A stretch of DNA of 64,000 bases from Sipunculus nudus (lineage: Eukaryota > Annelida > Sipuncula > Golfingiida > Sipunculidae): contig CM049307.1 in NCBI GenBank assembly GCA_026874595.1, positions 54,288,370 to 54,352,369 of the forward strand, given 5' to 3'. Below are positions 23,601 through 35,976 of the stretch, in pieces. How positions within the stretch are numbered: the first letter of the stretch is position 1; the number at the start of each line of letters is the position of its first letter. The position numbers and the translations under genes were made by a program. Below the pieces are notes generated by a model. That model was not told the origin of the DNA. It searched no databases and was given only the letters and a program-made list of their open reading frames with translations.

Positions 23601-26600
23601 TTTACAATGGGTCTTTATCCATTGTGTGTCCATCCTTACAAAACCTTACCAGGGCATGAATCATAAATAAGGATGTAGAAAGTTCAAATCATCAAAAACC
23701 AAAATAAGATTACATAATTACAAATTTGGAATGCCAAGTGGCAAAGCATTGTCAACTGAAAACATGGAAATAAATGTTCAGGTTGTCAGGTGTATGTATG
23801 CTCATTATACAGTGGTAAAAAAATCATTTTTTAGCTCAGCTGACTGAAAGTTATCTGAGCTATAGCGATCACTCTTTGTCCGTCGTCCGTCTGTCCGTCT
23901 GTCCGTCCGTTAACCAGGCACAAATCGTAACCCCTGGACCTAGAACCTTGTAACTTGGCATTCTGAGAGGTCCATGAAAAATCTCCTTGGAAACCAGAAA
24001 TTAGGTCTCTGTTACCCATATCCTTCAAGCTATGGGGCCCCAAAGTACCCCCCAGAAAAGTCAAAAATTTCATACAAAAACATCAATATCTCATTAACTA
24101 CATCACTGATGGTCATGATTTTTTGCATACATATTGATCATGAGATGTTCCATCAGTTCCTGCAGACTGGTGGAGCCACCTGTATTTTTCGATTTTTTAC
24201 GAATTTTTTTTTTCTATTTTTGAGACCTTTAAAATGTGAACATCTGTTAACAAGGCACAAATTGTAAAGACTGGACCTAGAATCTTCATTCTTGAGACAT
24301 TGAGAGGTCAATGAAAAAATGTCCATGGAAACCAGAAATTAGGTCTCTGTTACCCATATCCTTCGAGCTATGGGGCCCCGAAGTACCCCCCAGAATAGTC
24401 AAAAAATTTTATACAAAAACTTCAATATCTCATTAACTACATTACTGATGGTCATGATTTTTTGCATGGATATTGATCATGGAGTGTTTCATCAGTTTTG
24501 CAGACTGGTGGCGCCACCTGTATTTTTTCAATTTTTACGAATTTTTTTCTCTATGTTTGAGACCTCTGAAGATGCAGTCATCTGTTAACAAGGCACAAAT
24601 CATAACGACTGGACCTAGAATCTTCTCTCTTGACATGCAGAGAGGTCCATAAAAAGTCTCCTTGGAAACCTGAAATTAGGTCTCTGTTACCCATAACCTC
24701 TGAGCTATGGGGCTCCGAAGTACCCCCCAGAATAATGGAAAATTTGATACAAAAGTTCAAGTAACTGATCAACTATTGCATTGATCACCATAATTCTTTG
24801 CATTGATTTTGATCATGGGGTGTTTCATCAGTTTCTGCAGACTGGTGGTGCCACCTGTATTTTTTCGATTTTTTGGTGTTTTTTTCTCTATTTTTGAGAC
24901 ATTAAAAGATGCGGTCATCGGTTAACAGGGCACAAATCCTAATGACTGGACCTAGAATCGTCTCTCTTGACATGCAGGGAGGCCCATGAAAAGTCTCCTT
25001 GGAAACCTGAAACTAGGTCTCTGTTACCCATAACCTCTGAGCTATGGGGCTCAGAAGTAACCCCCAGAATAATGGAAAATTTGATACAAAAGCTCAAATA
25101 TCTGAACAACTATTGCATTGATCACCATGATTCTTTGTATGGATATTGATCATGGGATGTTTCATCAGTTTCTGCAGTCTGGTTGCGCCACCTGTATTTT
25201 TTCGATTTTTACGAATTATTTTCTCTATTTATGAGACCTTAAGATGGGGTCATCTGTTAACAGGGCACAAATCGTAACGCCTGGACCTAGAATCTTCTCT
25301 CATGACATGCAGGGAGGCCCATTAAAAGTCTCCTTAGAAACTTAGAAAAAGGTCTCTGTTACCCATTTTCTTCGAGCTATGGGGCTCCCAAGTACCCCCC
25401 AGAATGATGGAAAATTTGATACAAAAGCTCAAGTATCTGAAAAACTATTGCAATGATCACCATAATTCTTTGCACGGATATTGATCTTGGAATGTTTCAT
25501 CAGTTTCTGCAGTCTGATGGCGCCACTGGTATTTCGATTTTTACGAATTTTACAGGGCACAAATCGTAATGCCTAGACCTAGAATCTTCTGTCTTGACAT
25601 GCAGAGAAGCCCATAAAAAGTTTCCTTGGAAACCTCAAATTAGGTCTCTGTTACCCATATTCTTCGAGCTATTGGGCTCAGAAGTACCCCCCCAGAATAA
25701 TGGAAAATTTGATACAAAAGCTCAAGTATCTGAACAACTAATGCATTGATCACCATGATTCTTAGCATTGATATTGATCACGGGGTGTTTCATCAGTTTC
25801 TGCAGTCTGGTGGCGCCATCTGTATTTTTTTCAATTTTTAGCTCAGCTGACTGAAAGTCATCTGAGCTATAGCGATCACTCTTTGTCCGTCGTCCGTCTG
25901 TCCGTCCGTTAACCAGGCACAAATCGTAACCACTGGACCTAGAACCTTGTTTAAAGAAAAAAATTCCAGGAATTTAATCCTTATATTCAAATGTGATAAA
26001 ATATTAGGATCTAATGTAAGTGCAAACTGACAAGATTTAAGAAAATATAAATACTCTGTAGCATTTCATTCATATCTCTTAAAGTTGACGGGGCCTAGGT
26101 GTGAATAACACTGTTAACTTAGTATTAAAATTAGGAATATTGGTCAAACTTTTTGGGATTAATTTGTAACTTATATGGCCATATATTTATCTTTTGAAAA
26201 CTTAATTACCTTCACACATTATTTGTTTATGAAATGTTACTTTTATATAACACTTACTGTAGGCCTATTTGTTCCCTTGGTGCATCACTAAATGGTTTAG
26301 CTCATGTCCATTATTCTATGATTTACAGATTTTCATTTTAGCAAGGCCATTTTCTCATAGCTTTTCTAATGATAATATACATGAAAAACCAAAAGAAATA
26401 AAAATATTTTGCTGTTACTAATATTTTCCAAAATTCAGCTGAGTGATGTGACCCATGGGTCCCTTGTTCTGTAACTCCATCCTCTTAACTACTGCTTGCT
26501 ATAGCAGGGGTTTGCATGGTTTTACCACCAGGCAGCAGGCTTAGCGCCCTCAATGTTCAGATCAGTTAGAGCATATTGTGCAACTAAGTTTGAAATTGAC

Positions 26601-29600
26601 CATACCCAGCTCTCACAGGTCTGATCAGTTTCTTGGCCCTATGCCAGCCACCTGATGGTTAAACCCAGTAAACCATGCTGTAGCAACAAGTGACTAAAAA
26701 GAGTACTACTCTGCTAGTTAGGGCTTATGGGTACAGAGATTTTATGCCCATAATGCACTTTGGCTTCTAAATACACAAGGGGCGTAGGAATATATGTAGT
26801 GAAGAGTTAAATGTAGTCTGTTCTAATATGTTGGGTAAAAAGTATTTCTATTAATATTAAATAAACATTTACATTTTTATTGAAAGAACTTCATGCTTCT
26901 CGGAAAAGTAATATTTTGCAAGCATAGGCATGAGAAGTATAAACAGAAGATGTTTCCTTTGAAATTAAACAAATTTTTATTTTGAAGTGTGACTGCTGAG
27001 ACAAGTAGTGAAGGCCACCCCCACAATTACCAAGTGGAAAAGGTTGGTTTTGAGGAGAAATGATCTCTGTTAGAAGAAAGAGATAAGGAACACAACAAAT
27101 AAACACTGCATAAGGAGAGTAAGGTTTATTTACAGAATGTCTTTTTATGTTTTGTAGAAGTGACCAGGCTGCTGATAGAGAAGGGAGCTGAGGTGAACAT
27201 CCAAGCACAGTCTGGGGACATTCCACTTCAAGGTGCTATGTTTGGCAGCAAAGTACCCATCATTGACATGCTGCTAAATGCAGGTTTGTATCAACAGTTT
27301 CTGAATGAAATTTTTTATTATATTTCCGATATTTGTAAATTCAGGTGTTTGTAATTTTAAATTTCAAAGCAACAGTTGTTTAAAGAAATAGAGTCATGGT
27401 TAGATGTGCAATACCAGGTATTACCTGTTCCCCTTAAAATATTTTTCAATGACATTAATTTAATAGGTGGTAGCAATAGAAACTACCACAGAATTAATTG
27501 GCTTGTATGGGCATGACAGGAAAGAGGGCATATGTGAAATTAATGATCTGAAAAAAAAACTACCTTTATCAAAACCTGTAAAAGATATTCCCAGGCCTGT
27601 CAGAAATTATTTTGTAAATTATGACTTAATTGTCAAAATTGTTAATGTAACTGCAAATATAGAAGTTCTGTAGCCTGAGGTTTTCACATAGGCTAATGAG
27701 TGGCATTTCTTCAATGCTTCATTGGTTAAAATTATACAGAACTCCTGGAGTAATTTGCCCTATCGATAATGTTTTACAATCAAATATATGTTTGATTATT
27801 ACACATTTCAGGCAGCAAGGTCAATACAGCTAACAAGAGGAATGAGTTGCCTTTGTATAATGCTGTGGTTCTAAAAGCAGCTGCTGAGGTGAGTGTATGA
27901 TGGGCTAAAACAGGTACCAAATTTTTTACTCAAGTATCAATAGGCATCATCGAACTCAGACTGGCTAACCATTGCCATGGTAACACTGTAAAGATATAAA
28001 AGGACACCTGTTAATGATGCTAAGTATGTATAGATTAGAATTGGTGACAGCTTAAAGGGGCCCAATCACCTATTTGACCTTTATAAACTAAAGGCTACTT
28101 GTTTTGTATTAACATGTTAATAAAATAGGGGGGCCTCCAAAAATAATTAAAACAAATTCAACAAGGGTATCTGACAGCAAGTCAGATAAGCCAGAGCTTT
28201 GCAAATGGTATTTTGCAACAAGTGACTTTTCTACCTCTGCATATATGCAACCTACCACCTAAGGTTAGATTATTTTTTTCCCATTTGTCAGAATGGCTGT
28301 GTTTACAAACATGATGTTGATAAAAAAGTTCAAACATCCTTCACAGAGGCATTATAAGAACTTTTCACAACCAGAATTACCCTTAGATCATTAATATGTA
28401 CAAAGAGGAGCCAGAAATCTTGAAAAATTCTTTTTCAATAGAGATATGAATAGGCACCTTTAACTTTCTCCAAATGAATTTGTAATTTGTTTCTGGTCTA
28501 GCTGACATGTTATGGCAATTTATATTAATCATGCAAAGGATAGTGTGGGTCTTTCAGTATGTGTGACTGAAAACGGTTTAAGGTACATCACACAACATCT
28601 ATGAAAATCAATACATTAAGTTTCATGCATAAAATTTTATGCATTTCGGATACTTCTTTATGCTGAAGTCACAATTTATTGTGCAAGGATAACAGAGTGG
28701 TCCCTTTATTTATTCCTTTAAAGACAATCTCTGAGTATGAATACATTGAAGCAAGTCTCCAGAAAAAGCAGAATATAGAAATACAATTTGGGAGAATCAC
28801 ATATGGTTAGAGTTTTGAAATACCCTAGTAGTTAAGGTATTGGACCATGGTACCTTATTTTGAACCCAGCCAAACCCTTAAAAATACTTTATGAATAGAA
28901 TATAATATTTGTAGTCACTGTGGTTCAGTGTGTATTTTTGTTACGTTATATAGAATCTGATCCAGTTAATTGAATATGAGGGAGAGGGAACATGGCTGCA
29001 CCACTCTCCATGCAGCAAAGACTTAATATTCTACAGTCAATGATGCTTATTGTGTGTTCTAACAGGTAACACAGAAACTGATTGTTGCATGCAGTTAATT
29101 GAATATGAGAGATAGTGAACATTGCTACACTATGCTTCATACAGCAAAGATTATAATATTGTATAGCCAATTTTGCTTGCTGTGAATCCATTACAGGTAA
29201 TACAGAAATTGATTGATGCTGGCAGTGAACTGAATATGAGGGAGAGTGAACATGGCCGCACCCCTCTCCATGCAGCAGTACATCACAACCATATAGATGC
29301 TATGAAACTTCTTCTGAAAGCAGGTGCACATTTATAGATAAAATTTCAGTACATCCTGAGAGATTTGCTATTGTCAGAATGAACTGTCAGTTAGGTCTTG
29401 GAGATTACTGAAATGTGGCTAAAAGTTGAGGTTACTCACCGTTACTAATATTTTGTCTCTACTGACTGAGGCAAGGGAAGATTTTTCTAACAAACGATTG
29501 GTCCAGCTATCATTGTGTATATACACTTATCCTTTTTGAATCATGTTTTCACATTGATGCTTGTCATTTTTATACTTTGTTTACCAGATTTGTGTAATAC

Positions 29601-32600
29601 TTAATATTAGAGCTTTAAAGCCCCTTTACATAGGTGTGGGATACACATTTTTGAGAGATTGTTGAGTGAAGACCTGATCTCTCAGTGATCTTTCAGTGAG
29701 CACCCAGCAATCGCCCAGATCTCTCGGTGATCTCTTAGTGATCTTCCAGTGGTCTTCACAGTTGCTACAGTCTCCTCAAAGTTTTGACTTTGTCCAAAAC
29801 AGTTTCTCAACAGTTGCCAAGGGAAATGATACCCGAACAAATGCTCAAAGAGCCCTCCACTATCTCTTGGTTCTCCTAGAGTTCATGCATATTTAATGAG
29901 GTCAGAGGTCACAGGACAACCAACTCTTGTGGTGCTTGTTTTAAAGACGGCTACTTGTAACTATGATTATATATTGAGACTTCAGTGAAGAAATGATTTG
30001 CAAGATCTCTTTGCCTGCCACTGAACAGATTTACACCTAAGTTCATTGAATTCTAGCTATAGAGTTCTATAAAAAAAAAGTCAGTGTCGTTTTCTTTTAC
30101 TGTTGTATGTACAGTCCTGATTTAAAGACTTTTTGGTCATGCAGGTATTGATGTGAACATCGTGGATGGCAAAGGAAACACTGCACTGGGTGATGCTTGT
30201 GAGAAAGGCAAAGAAGACATGGTGCGCCTCATGCTGGCCACACCTGGAATCGATGTAAATTCTGGTAGAGGAAACATACCACTTCATGCTGCAGCCAGGC
30301 AGGCGAATGTCTCCATCTTGAAGATGCTGTTAGATGCTGGCAGTGATGCAGACAAAGTATGCGGTTATTAAAATATCTTTCATCTTTGTGTGAAAATTTG
30401 GATACAAATTTATTTATGTCATCGTCATTGTGGTGTGTATTAGGTATCTCTAGGTCAACTTCGATGATCAGCTTGGGAGCAGAAGAGTAATCAAGACTGT
30501 TAAATCAAAGATTCAGACACAAAGAGATCTTACACTGAAACCATACTCAGACCAGGAGACTTGAAACTTTACTGTGGTAATGAGACTCAGAACAAAGACT
30601 GAAACCTTACTAAGACCATAAGGCTCAAAACCAAGACTGAGACCTTACTGAGATCTCAAGACTGGAGACTAAAACTGAGACCTTACTGAGATCACAAGAC
30701 CAAGATGTGACCATACTGAGATCTCAAGACCAAGACTGAGACTGAGACCTTACTGAGATGTTAAGACCAAGACCTTACTTAGATCAAGACCAAGACTGTG
30801 ACCTTACTGAGATCTCAAGACCAAGAATGAGACCTTACTGACCATACAAGACTGTTAAATCAAAGATTCAGACACAAAGAGATCTTACACTGAAACCATA
30901 CTCAGACCAGGAGACTTGAGACTTTACTGAGGTAATGAGACTCAGAACAAAGACTGAAACCTTACTGAGACCATAAGGCTCAAAACCAAGACTGAGATCT
31001 TAATGAGATCACAAGACTGGAGACCAAGACTGAGATCACATGACCGAGACCTTACTGAGATCTCAAGACCAAGATTTGACCATACTGAGATCTCAAAAAC
31101 AAGACTGAGACCATACTGAGATCTCAAGACCAAGACTGAGACCTTACTGAGATCTCAAGACGTAGACTGAGATCATACTGAGATCTCAAGACCAAGACTG
31201 AGACCTTACTGAGATCTCAAGACCAAGACTGAGATCATACTGAGATCTCAAGACCAAGACTGAGATCATACTGAGATCTCAAGACCAAGACTGAGATCAT
31301 ACTGAGATCTCAAGACCAAGACTGAGATCATGCTGAGATCTCAAGACCAAGACTGAGATCATACTGAGATCTCAAGACCAGGACTGAGATCATACTGAGA
31401 TCTCAAGACCAAGACTGAGATCATACTGAGATCTCAAGACCAAGACTGAGATCATACTGAGATCTCAAGACCAAGACTGAGATCATACTGAGACCAAGAC
31501 TGAGATCATACTGAGATCTCAAGACCAGGACTGAGATCATGCTGAGATCTCAAGACCAAGACTGAGATCATGCTGAGATCTCAAGACCAAGACTGAGATC
31601 ATACTGAGATCTCAAGACATAGACTGAGATCATACTGAGATCTCAAGACCAAGACTGAGATCATACTGAGATCTCAAGACCAAGACTGAGATCATACTGA
31701 GATCTCAAGACCAAGACTGAGATCATACTGAGATCTCAAGACCAAGACTGAGATCATACTTAGATCTCTAGACCAAGACTGAGATCATACTGAGATCTCA
31801 AGACCAAAGACTGAGATCATACTGAGATCTCAAGACCAGGACTGAGAACATACTGAGATCTCAAGACCAGGACTGAGATCATACTGAGATCTCAAGACCA
31901 AGACTGAGATCAAACTGAGATCTCAAGACCAAGACTGAGATCATACTGAGATCTCAAGACCAAGACCGAGATCATACTGAGATCTCAAGACCAAGACTGA
32001 GATCATACTGAGATCTCAAGACCAAGACTGAGACCTTACTGAGATCTCAAGACCAAGACTGAGATCATACTGAGATCTCTCGACCAAGACTGAGATCATA
32101 CTGAGATCTCAAGACCAAGACTGAGACCTTACTGAGATCTCAAGACCAAGACTGTGACCATACTAAGATCTTAAAACAAAGATTGAGACCTTATTGAGAT
32201 CTCAAGACTGAGATCATACTGAGATCTCAAGACCAAGACTGAGACCTTACTGAGATCTCAAGACCAAGACTGTGACCATACTAAGATCTTAAAACCAAGA
32301 TTGAGAACTTATTGAGATCTCAAGACTGAGACAATACTAAGTTCACCAGATTCAAGACAAAGATTTGACCACATTGAGATCACAAGACCAGGACTGAGAC
32401 CTTACTGAGATCACAAGACCGAGACTGAGATCATACTGAGATCTCAAGACAAAGACTGAGATCATACTGAGATCTCAAGACTAAGACTGAGATCATACTA
32501 AGATCTCAAAACCAAGATTGAGACCTTATTGAGATCTCAAGACTGAGACAATACTAAGTTCACCAGATTCAAGACCGAGACCTTACTGAGATCACAAGAC

Positions 32601-33922
32601 CAAGACTGAGACCTTACTGAGATCACAAGACCAAGACTGAGATCATACTGAGATCTCAAGACCAAGACTGAGACCTTACTGAGATCTCAAGACCAAGACT
32701 GAGACCTTACTGAGATCTCAAGACCAAGACTGAGATCATACTGAGATCTCAAGACCAAGACTGAGATCATACTGAGATCTCAAGACCAAGACTGAGACCT
32801 TACTGAGATCTCAAGACCAAGACTGTGACCATACTAAGATTTCAAAACCAAGATTGAGACCTTATTGAGATCTCAAGACTGAGACAATACTAAGTTCACC
32901 AGATTCAAGACAAAGATTTGACCATACTGAGATCACAAGACCAGGACTGGGACCTTACTGAGATCACAAGACGGAGACTGTGACCATACTGTGATTACAA
33001 GACAAAGACTGTGACCATACTGAGCTCTCAAGACCCAGACTGATACCTAACTGAGATCATGAGGTATTACAAATAACTATTATTTACATCAATAGACAGC
33101 TATGTTAATAGGTAAGAATATAGCTTTTCTGTTTTTAGGATATAAATGTATAAATATGAGACAGAATGTCACCATATGTGGTATTTTATTTTGAAAGCTC
33201 CAGTTATACTGATCTTAATTCAGTTTCCTTTCCAAACACCAGGTGGCACCATAATCAAAGAGTGTGATATTTATATGATCAAACTTAAGTTCTCATGTGT
33301 ACAGCCATTCACCCATTGCTGGGAAACTGACTTTACAAAAACAAACCTAGCAGTCAACACACATTTTCAGTTAGAAATATTAAAAATTTGAATTGTATTT
33401 TTCAACTTGTAGATGACAGATACCTGTGAGACTGCAGTCCAGCAGGCTGCAGATAGAAACCAGCTTGACACAGCCAAGATGCTGATAGAATGGGGATGCA
33501 ATCCCGCTGCACCGGGAAAGATCCGTGGACTGCGCAAGTGCTGCCTTCTATACTCAGACCTTCACCCCCACTTAGAGTTGGAACCCTTATATGCAGCTAT
33601 AAAGAATGACAACTTTAAGATGATAAAGTTACTGATAGTTGGGACACCCAGGACTCCATATCGTGTCATCAGAGATCTTGAGGATTTGCTTTTCCGGACT
33701 GAGTTTATGGCTGAAGCCAGAATGGGGAGAAGGCTCATGATGCAGTATGCGGAATTTTTTCGTCGGATTAAGACCCAGCCTCGCAAATTACAAACGGAAT
33801 GTTGCGGTGTGATTCGCGAAGCTCTGGGGCAGAGAATTCATGAAAAGATCACCAAAGTTGGACTCCCTACAAAACTTGAAGTTTTGGTTCTGTTGAAGAA
33901 AGAACTTGCTCAATTTGTGTAA
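17777..33922 (+). CDS. Ankyrin repeat and SOCS box (ASB-type) protein, 10 exons, 693 aa
   Basis: Exons: 17777-17807, 18949-19548, 20422-20568, 21081-21197, 22203-22337, 27158-27283, 27812-27888, 29197-29323, 30145-30356, 33413-33922 (stop). Every junction has AG/GT and matching phase, mostly phase 1 within an Ala-Gly turn of an ankyrin repeat. The spliced frame is 2082 nt with no internal stop. After a short basic N-terminus (residues ~1-40), roughly twelve to fourteen ankyrin repeats run to about residue 600, with motifs such as TPLHAAVHHNHIDAMKLLLKAG split across exons. The last ~50 residues fit a SOCS box: LxxxCxxxI (LQTECCGVI) then IREALG and a GLPTKL Cul5-box-like segment. ASB proteins recruit Elongin B/C and Cullin-5 and present substrates via the ankyrin domain. 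Exact ASB subtype not recognised. The residue before the BC-box Leu is Lys, where Ser/Thr/Pro is usual. Introns 4, 5, 7 and 9 carry repeats. Confidence 0.9.
20588..20656. repeat. (TA)n microsatellite in ASB intron 3
   Basis: TA runs begin 20 bp after the exon 3 donor and contain AATATAT interruptions. They give spurious IYIYIY frames on the minus strand. Confidence 0.92.
21261..21589. mobile_element. ~330-bp TIR MITE in ASB intron 4
   Basis: AAGGTATGGTTCTCAGGCAC (21279-21298) and its exact reverse complement (21553-21572) form a perfect 20-bp inner inverted repeat. The similarity continues outward through A-rich sequence to TAAGGCC / GGGCGTA, so the TIR is about 35 bp. Flanking TA on both sides could be a Tc1/mariner-type target duplication. 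A partial copy of the same end occurs at 43406-43440. No internal frame. Confidence 0.7.
23833..26469 (+). mobile_element. 2.6-kb tandem-monomer repeat element in ASB intron 5
   Basis: The head AGCTCAGCTGACTGAAAG plus a GTCCGTC-rich segment (23833-23955) is followed by six monomers of about 337 bp, marked by CTGGACCTAGAA at 23934, 24271, 24609, 24946, 25281 and ~25573. A second, nearly identical head follows (25839-25950). After about 480 bp of unique AT-rich sequence comes the tail CAGCTGAGTGATGTGACCCA then TGGGTCCCTTGTTC (26436-26469). Most monomers carry a GGTGGCGCCACC-like palindrome. There is no transposase frame. The architecture resembles non-autonomous bivalve elements with tandem cores ('pearl'-type, now often grouped with Helentron-related elements); that classification is inference. 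Confidence 0.7.
28949..29196 (+). pseudogene. Two degenerate tandem copies of ASB exon 8
   Basis: Two relics lie immediately upstream of the functional exon 8 (29197-29323). Copy 1 (about 28949-29065) and copy 2 (29066-29196) repeat the exon's 5' part (AATATGAGGGAGAG...GAACATGG...CTCCATGCAGCA and variants), followed by the same intron tail up to the acceptor. The period is about 131 bp. Copy 2 keeps an acceptor (AACAG|GTAACACAG) very like the real one (TTACAG|GTAATACAG). Both relics share an in-frame TAA where the real exon reads GTGAAC, so they cannot code through. They look like an old tandem duplication of acceptor plus partial exon. Confidence 0.85.
30490..33060. repeat. 31-bp minisatellite in ASB intron 9
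   Basis: About 80 copies of a 31-bp unit (CTGAGATCATACTGAGATCT then CAAGACCAAGA) lie between exons 9 and 10. The central copies are nearly identical; the edges are degenerate. A ~355-bp block starting AAGACTGTTAAATCAAAGAT is present at 30493 and again at 30848. A marker ACTAAGTTCACCAGATTCAAG recurs near 32337, 32554 and 32890. Each unit holds the palindrome GAGATCTC. Confidence 0.95.
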
Positions 33923-34209
33923 TATTCTGATATGATCTGAGAATCTCCTTCTGTTTAAAAAATTGAAAAGTTCAGAAAGCCACTGCCTCTAGAACAGCAG
34001 ATATGATCTTGCAAGTCCACTTAGTGAAGAGATATACTGTATGTGGGCTTTACTGCCAAAGAAATGAAATTTCCAAAGTGCCAAAACAACAATATTTTTC
34101 ATTTCAAAACTATGTGTTTGTTTAATGTTTGTATACAAGTTATAATTTATTTTTAAATTATCCCTGGCAGAAATCAAAGATGCAACTTTGTGAATGATTC
34201 ATAATGAAA

Positions 34210-34215
34210 ATTAAA
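34210..34215 (+). promoter_or_regulatory. Candidate polyadenylation signal ATTAAA for the ASB-type gene
   Basis: ATTAAA occurs 288 bp after the stop codon in an AT-rich stretch. It is weak evidence on its own, because such hexamers are frequent in this base composition. Confidence 0.3.
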
Positions 34216-35649
34216 AATTTGCTGTATTGTTTGTTAATGAGTACTGGTCATTCGGTTGCATCTTTTCCTAATAGATACTTAATATAATAACACCTGGTAC
34301 ATCTTTACTTCATGGAGAAGTAACTTCTGTTGACATTTGCACCAGTTTATATCTGTTATGAAAACCATTGTCTTGATAATAATTTGATTTGAAAACAAAA
34401 TACTGTGGTAGGCTTTTTTGTTCTCAAGGGTTCCAAATTCATGATTTTGGCAAAGGGGGAAATTATTGCGAAAATATAATTTTCCTATATAATATACACC
34501 CCATCTTTACAGGTAAACAGTTCCTTGTAAAGCATCTTACGTTATCCAGCAAAACCAAAAACATGTATTATATTGATAAGATACTTTTTATGTTATTGTT
34601 AAGCTAAAGACTAATATTTTAAATAATATCAAAACTTTGGTATCACCTGCCAGCACTGAACAAGAATCTCCTTCTCTTGGGGTTTTCCATGTTCTCAAAG
34701 GTTTTTTTTGCAGAAATTAAATTATTAATATAATAATGGCTATACCTATTGTAGATTACTGTAAGTTAAGTTTGTGAAAATGGAATCCTCGCAAAACATT
34801 AAACACTGGAAATTGTGAAAATAGAACCTCCATGAATATAAAGCAAACCACAGTATTACCATTTTAGGCTGTTGATCATATGAGAACAAGTAAAAGAATT
34901 TGAGCTCAAGAATAAATAATTTCCTTACAAATAAACAATAATGTTAAAATGCCAAGTCAGATTTTCATATGGTAAAATATTGCAAATCAGGGTTGTTAAT
35001 TATTAGCATGGGTCCTTTGACATCTTCGTGCACAAGTCATCTCCATGTTCTTCTTTTTGTATTTGAACAAAGTTTCAGTAAATTGGTAACAAACTGGTTC
35101 TGTGTGTGTTTAATTGTACTGCTCGTTAAAATGACACAATTTTAGCTGGTTACTTGATTTACTTAGTTCAGGGTTGCCAGAAGTCAGGGAAAAAATATTT
35201 TCAAGGTCCGGGAATTTCATAAAAAGTCAGGGAATTCTTTGATAATATGGGAAGTCAAGGAATTTTTAATGGTTATGGCAATCTGAGCTAATTATCAGGT
35301 AAATAGGGTTTGGCATCTCCAATAGAGTTATGGTGTGTTTCCAGATTTAATCAAAAATAAGGTTTAGAGATCTTTGGGTTTCACTGATGCCACACTTTCC
35401 TAACTTGAATACATGGCAGGGAACTATTTGTGCCTCTAGGCCCTTGTTCCTCTGATTAAGTTTTGGTTGGGGTTAGCTGAAGAATGACTTTTTGGAGACT
35501 CAATTCAAAATTTGTGTTTATCCTTGAAAACCGACTGAAAGTCAGGGAAAGTCGGGGAATTTTTTTCAGAGTTGGCTGCTGGCCAATCCTGTCAGTTGAC
35601 CAAGGTGTCTTGCAGAATATGGCTAAATCTTCAGTTGCCTCCACCAGGA

Positions 35650-35976
35650 TGGTATGTTTTTATCCCCAAGTGTGTGTTTGCTTGTTCACAAAGTAACTTG
35701 GACAGTCTTGAATGGAATCTCATGAACTTTTCAGGCATTTTGGGCATGGGCCAATGAAGAATTAATTCCTGGTAGATTTTGGTGTGATTCAAGCACATGA
35801 TCCAGATTCAGGAATCTCATGAAGTACACAAATGTACAGTCATGTATGCCTGAATGAACCTGGTAATATGGGCTGAATAAGTGAATGCAAACACAGTTTG
35901 GGAGCATCCCACAATAGGGACCTCCCCTCCCACCCACATGGAGGAGGCTTGCAATTCTTTGAATGCAGATTTCTAG
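35650..35976 (+). repeat. Dispersed repeat family, copy 1 (3 copies in window)
   Basis: Shared landmarks with 41513-41777 and 54936-55264 are a GTGTGTTTG-type start, CCAATGAAGAA, 'GTACAGTCA', 'TGAATGAACCT', 'AATATGGGCTGAATAAGTGA', a GGAGGC(T/C)TGCATTC-like segment and a TTCTAG-like end. About 330 bp, no coding frame. Confidence 0.75.

Noticed and set aside
23833-26469. LTR retrotransposon, because the head recurs at both sides of the array
   Set aside because: The direct repeats are only ~115 bp, lack TG...CA ends, primer-binding site and any gag/pol frame, and the interior is tandem monomers.
28840-28880. Weak tRNA-like A-box near TAGTAGTTAAGG
   Set aside because: The following TTTGAACCC lacks a proper B-box and stems do not pair; too weak to report as a SINE.
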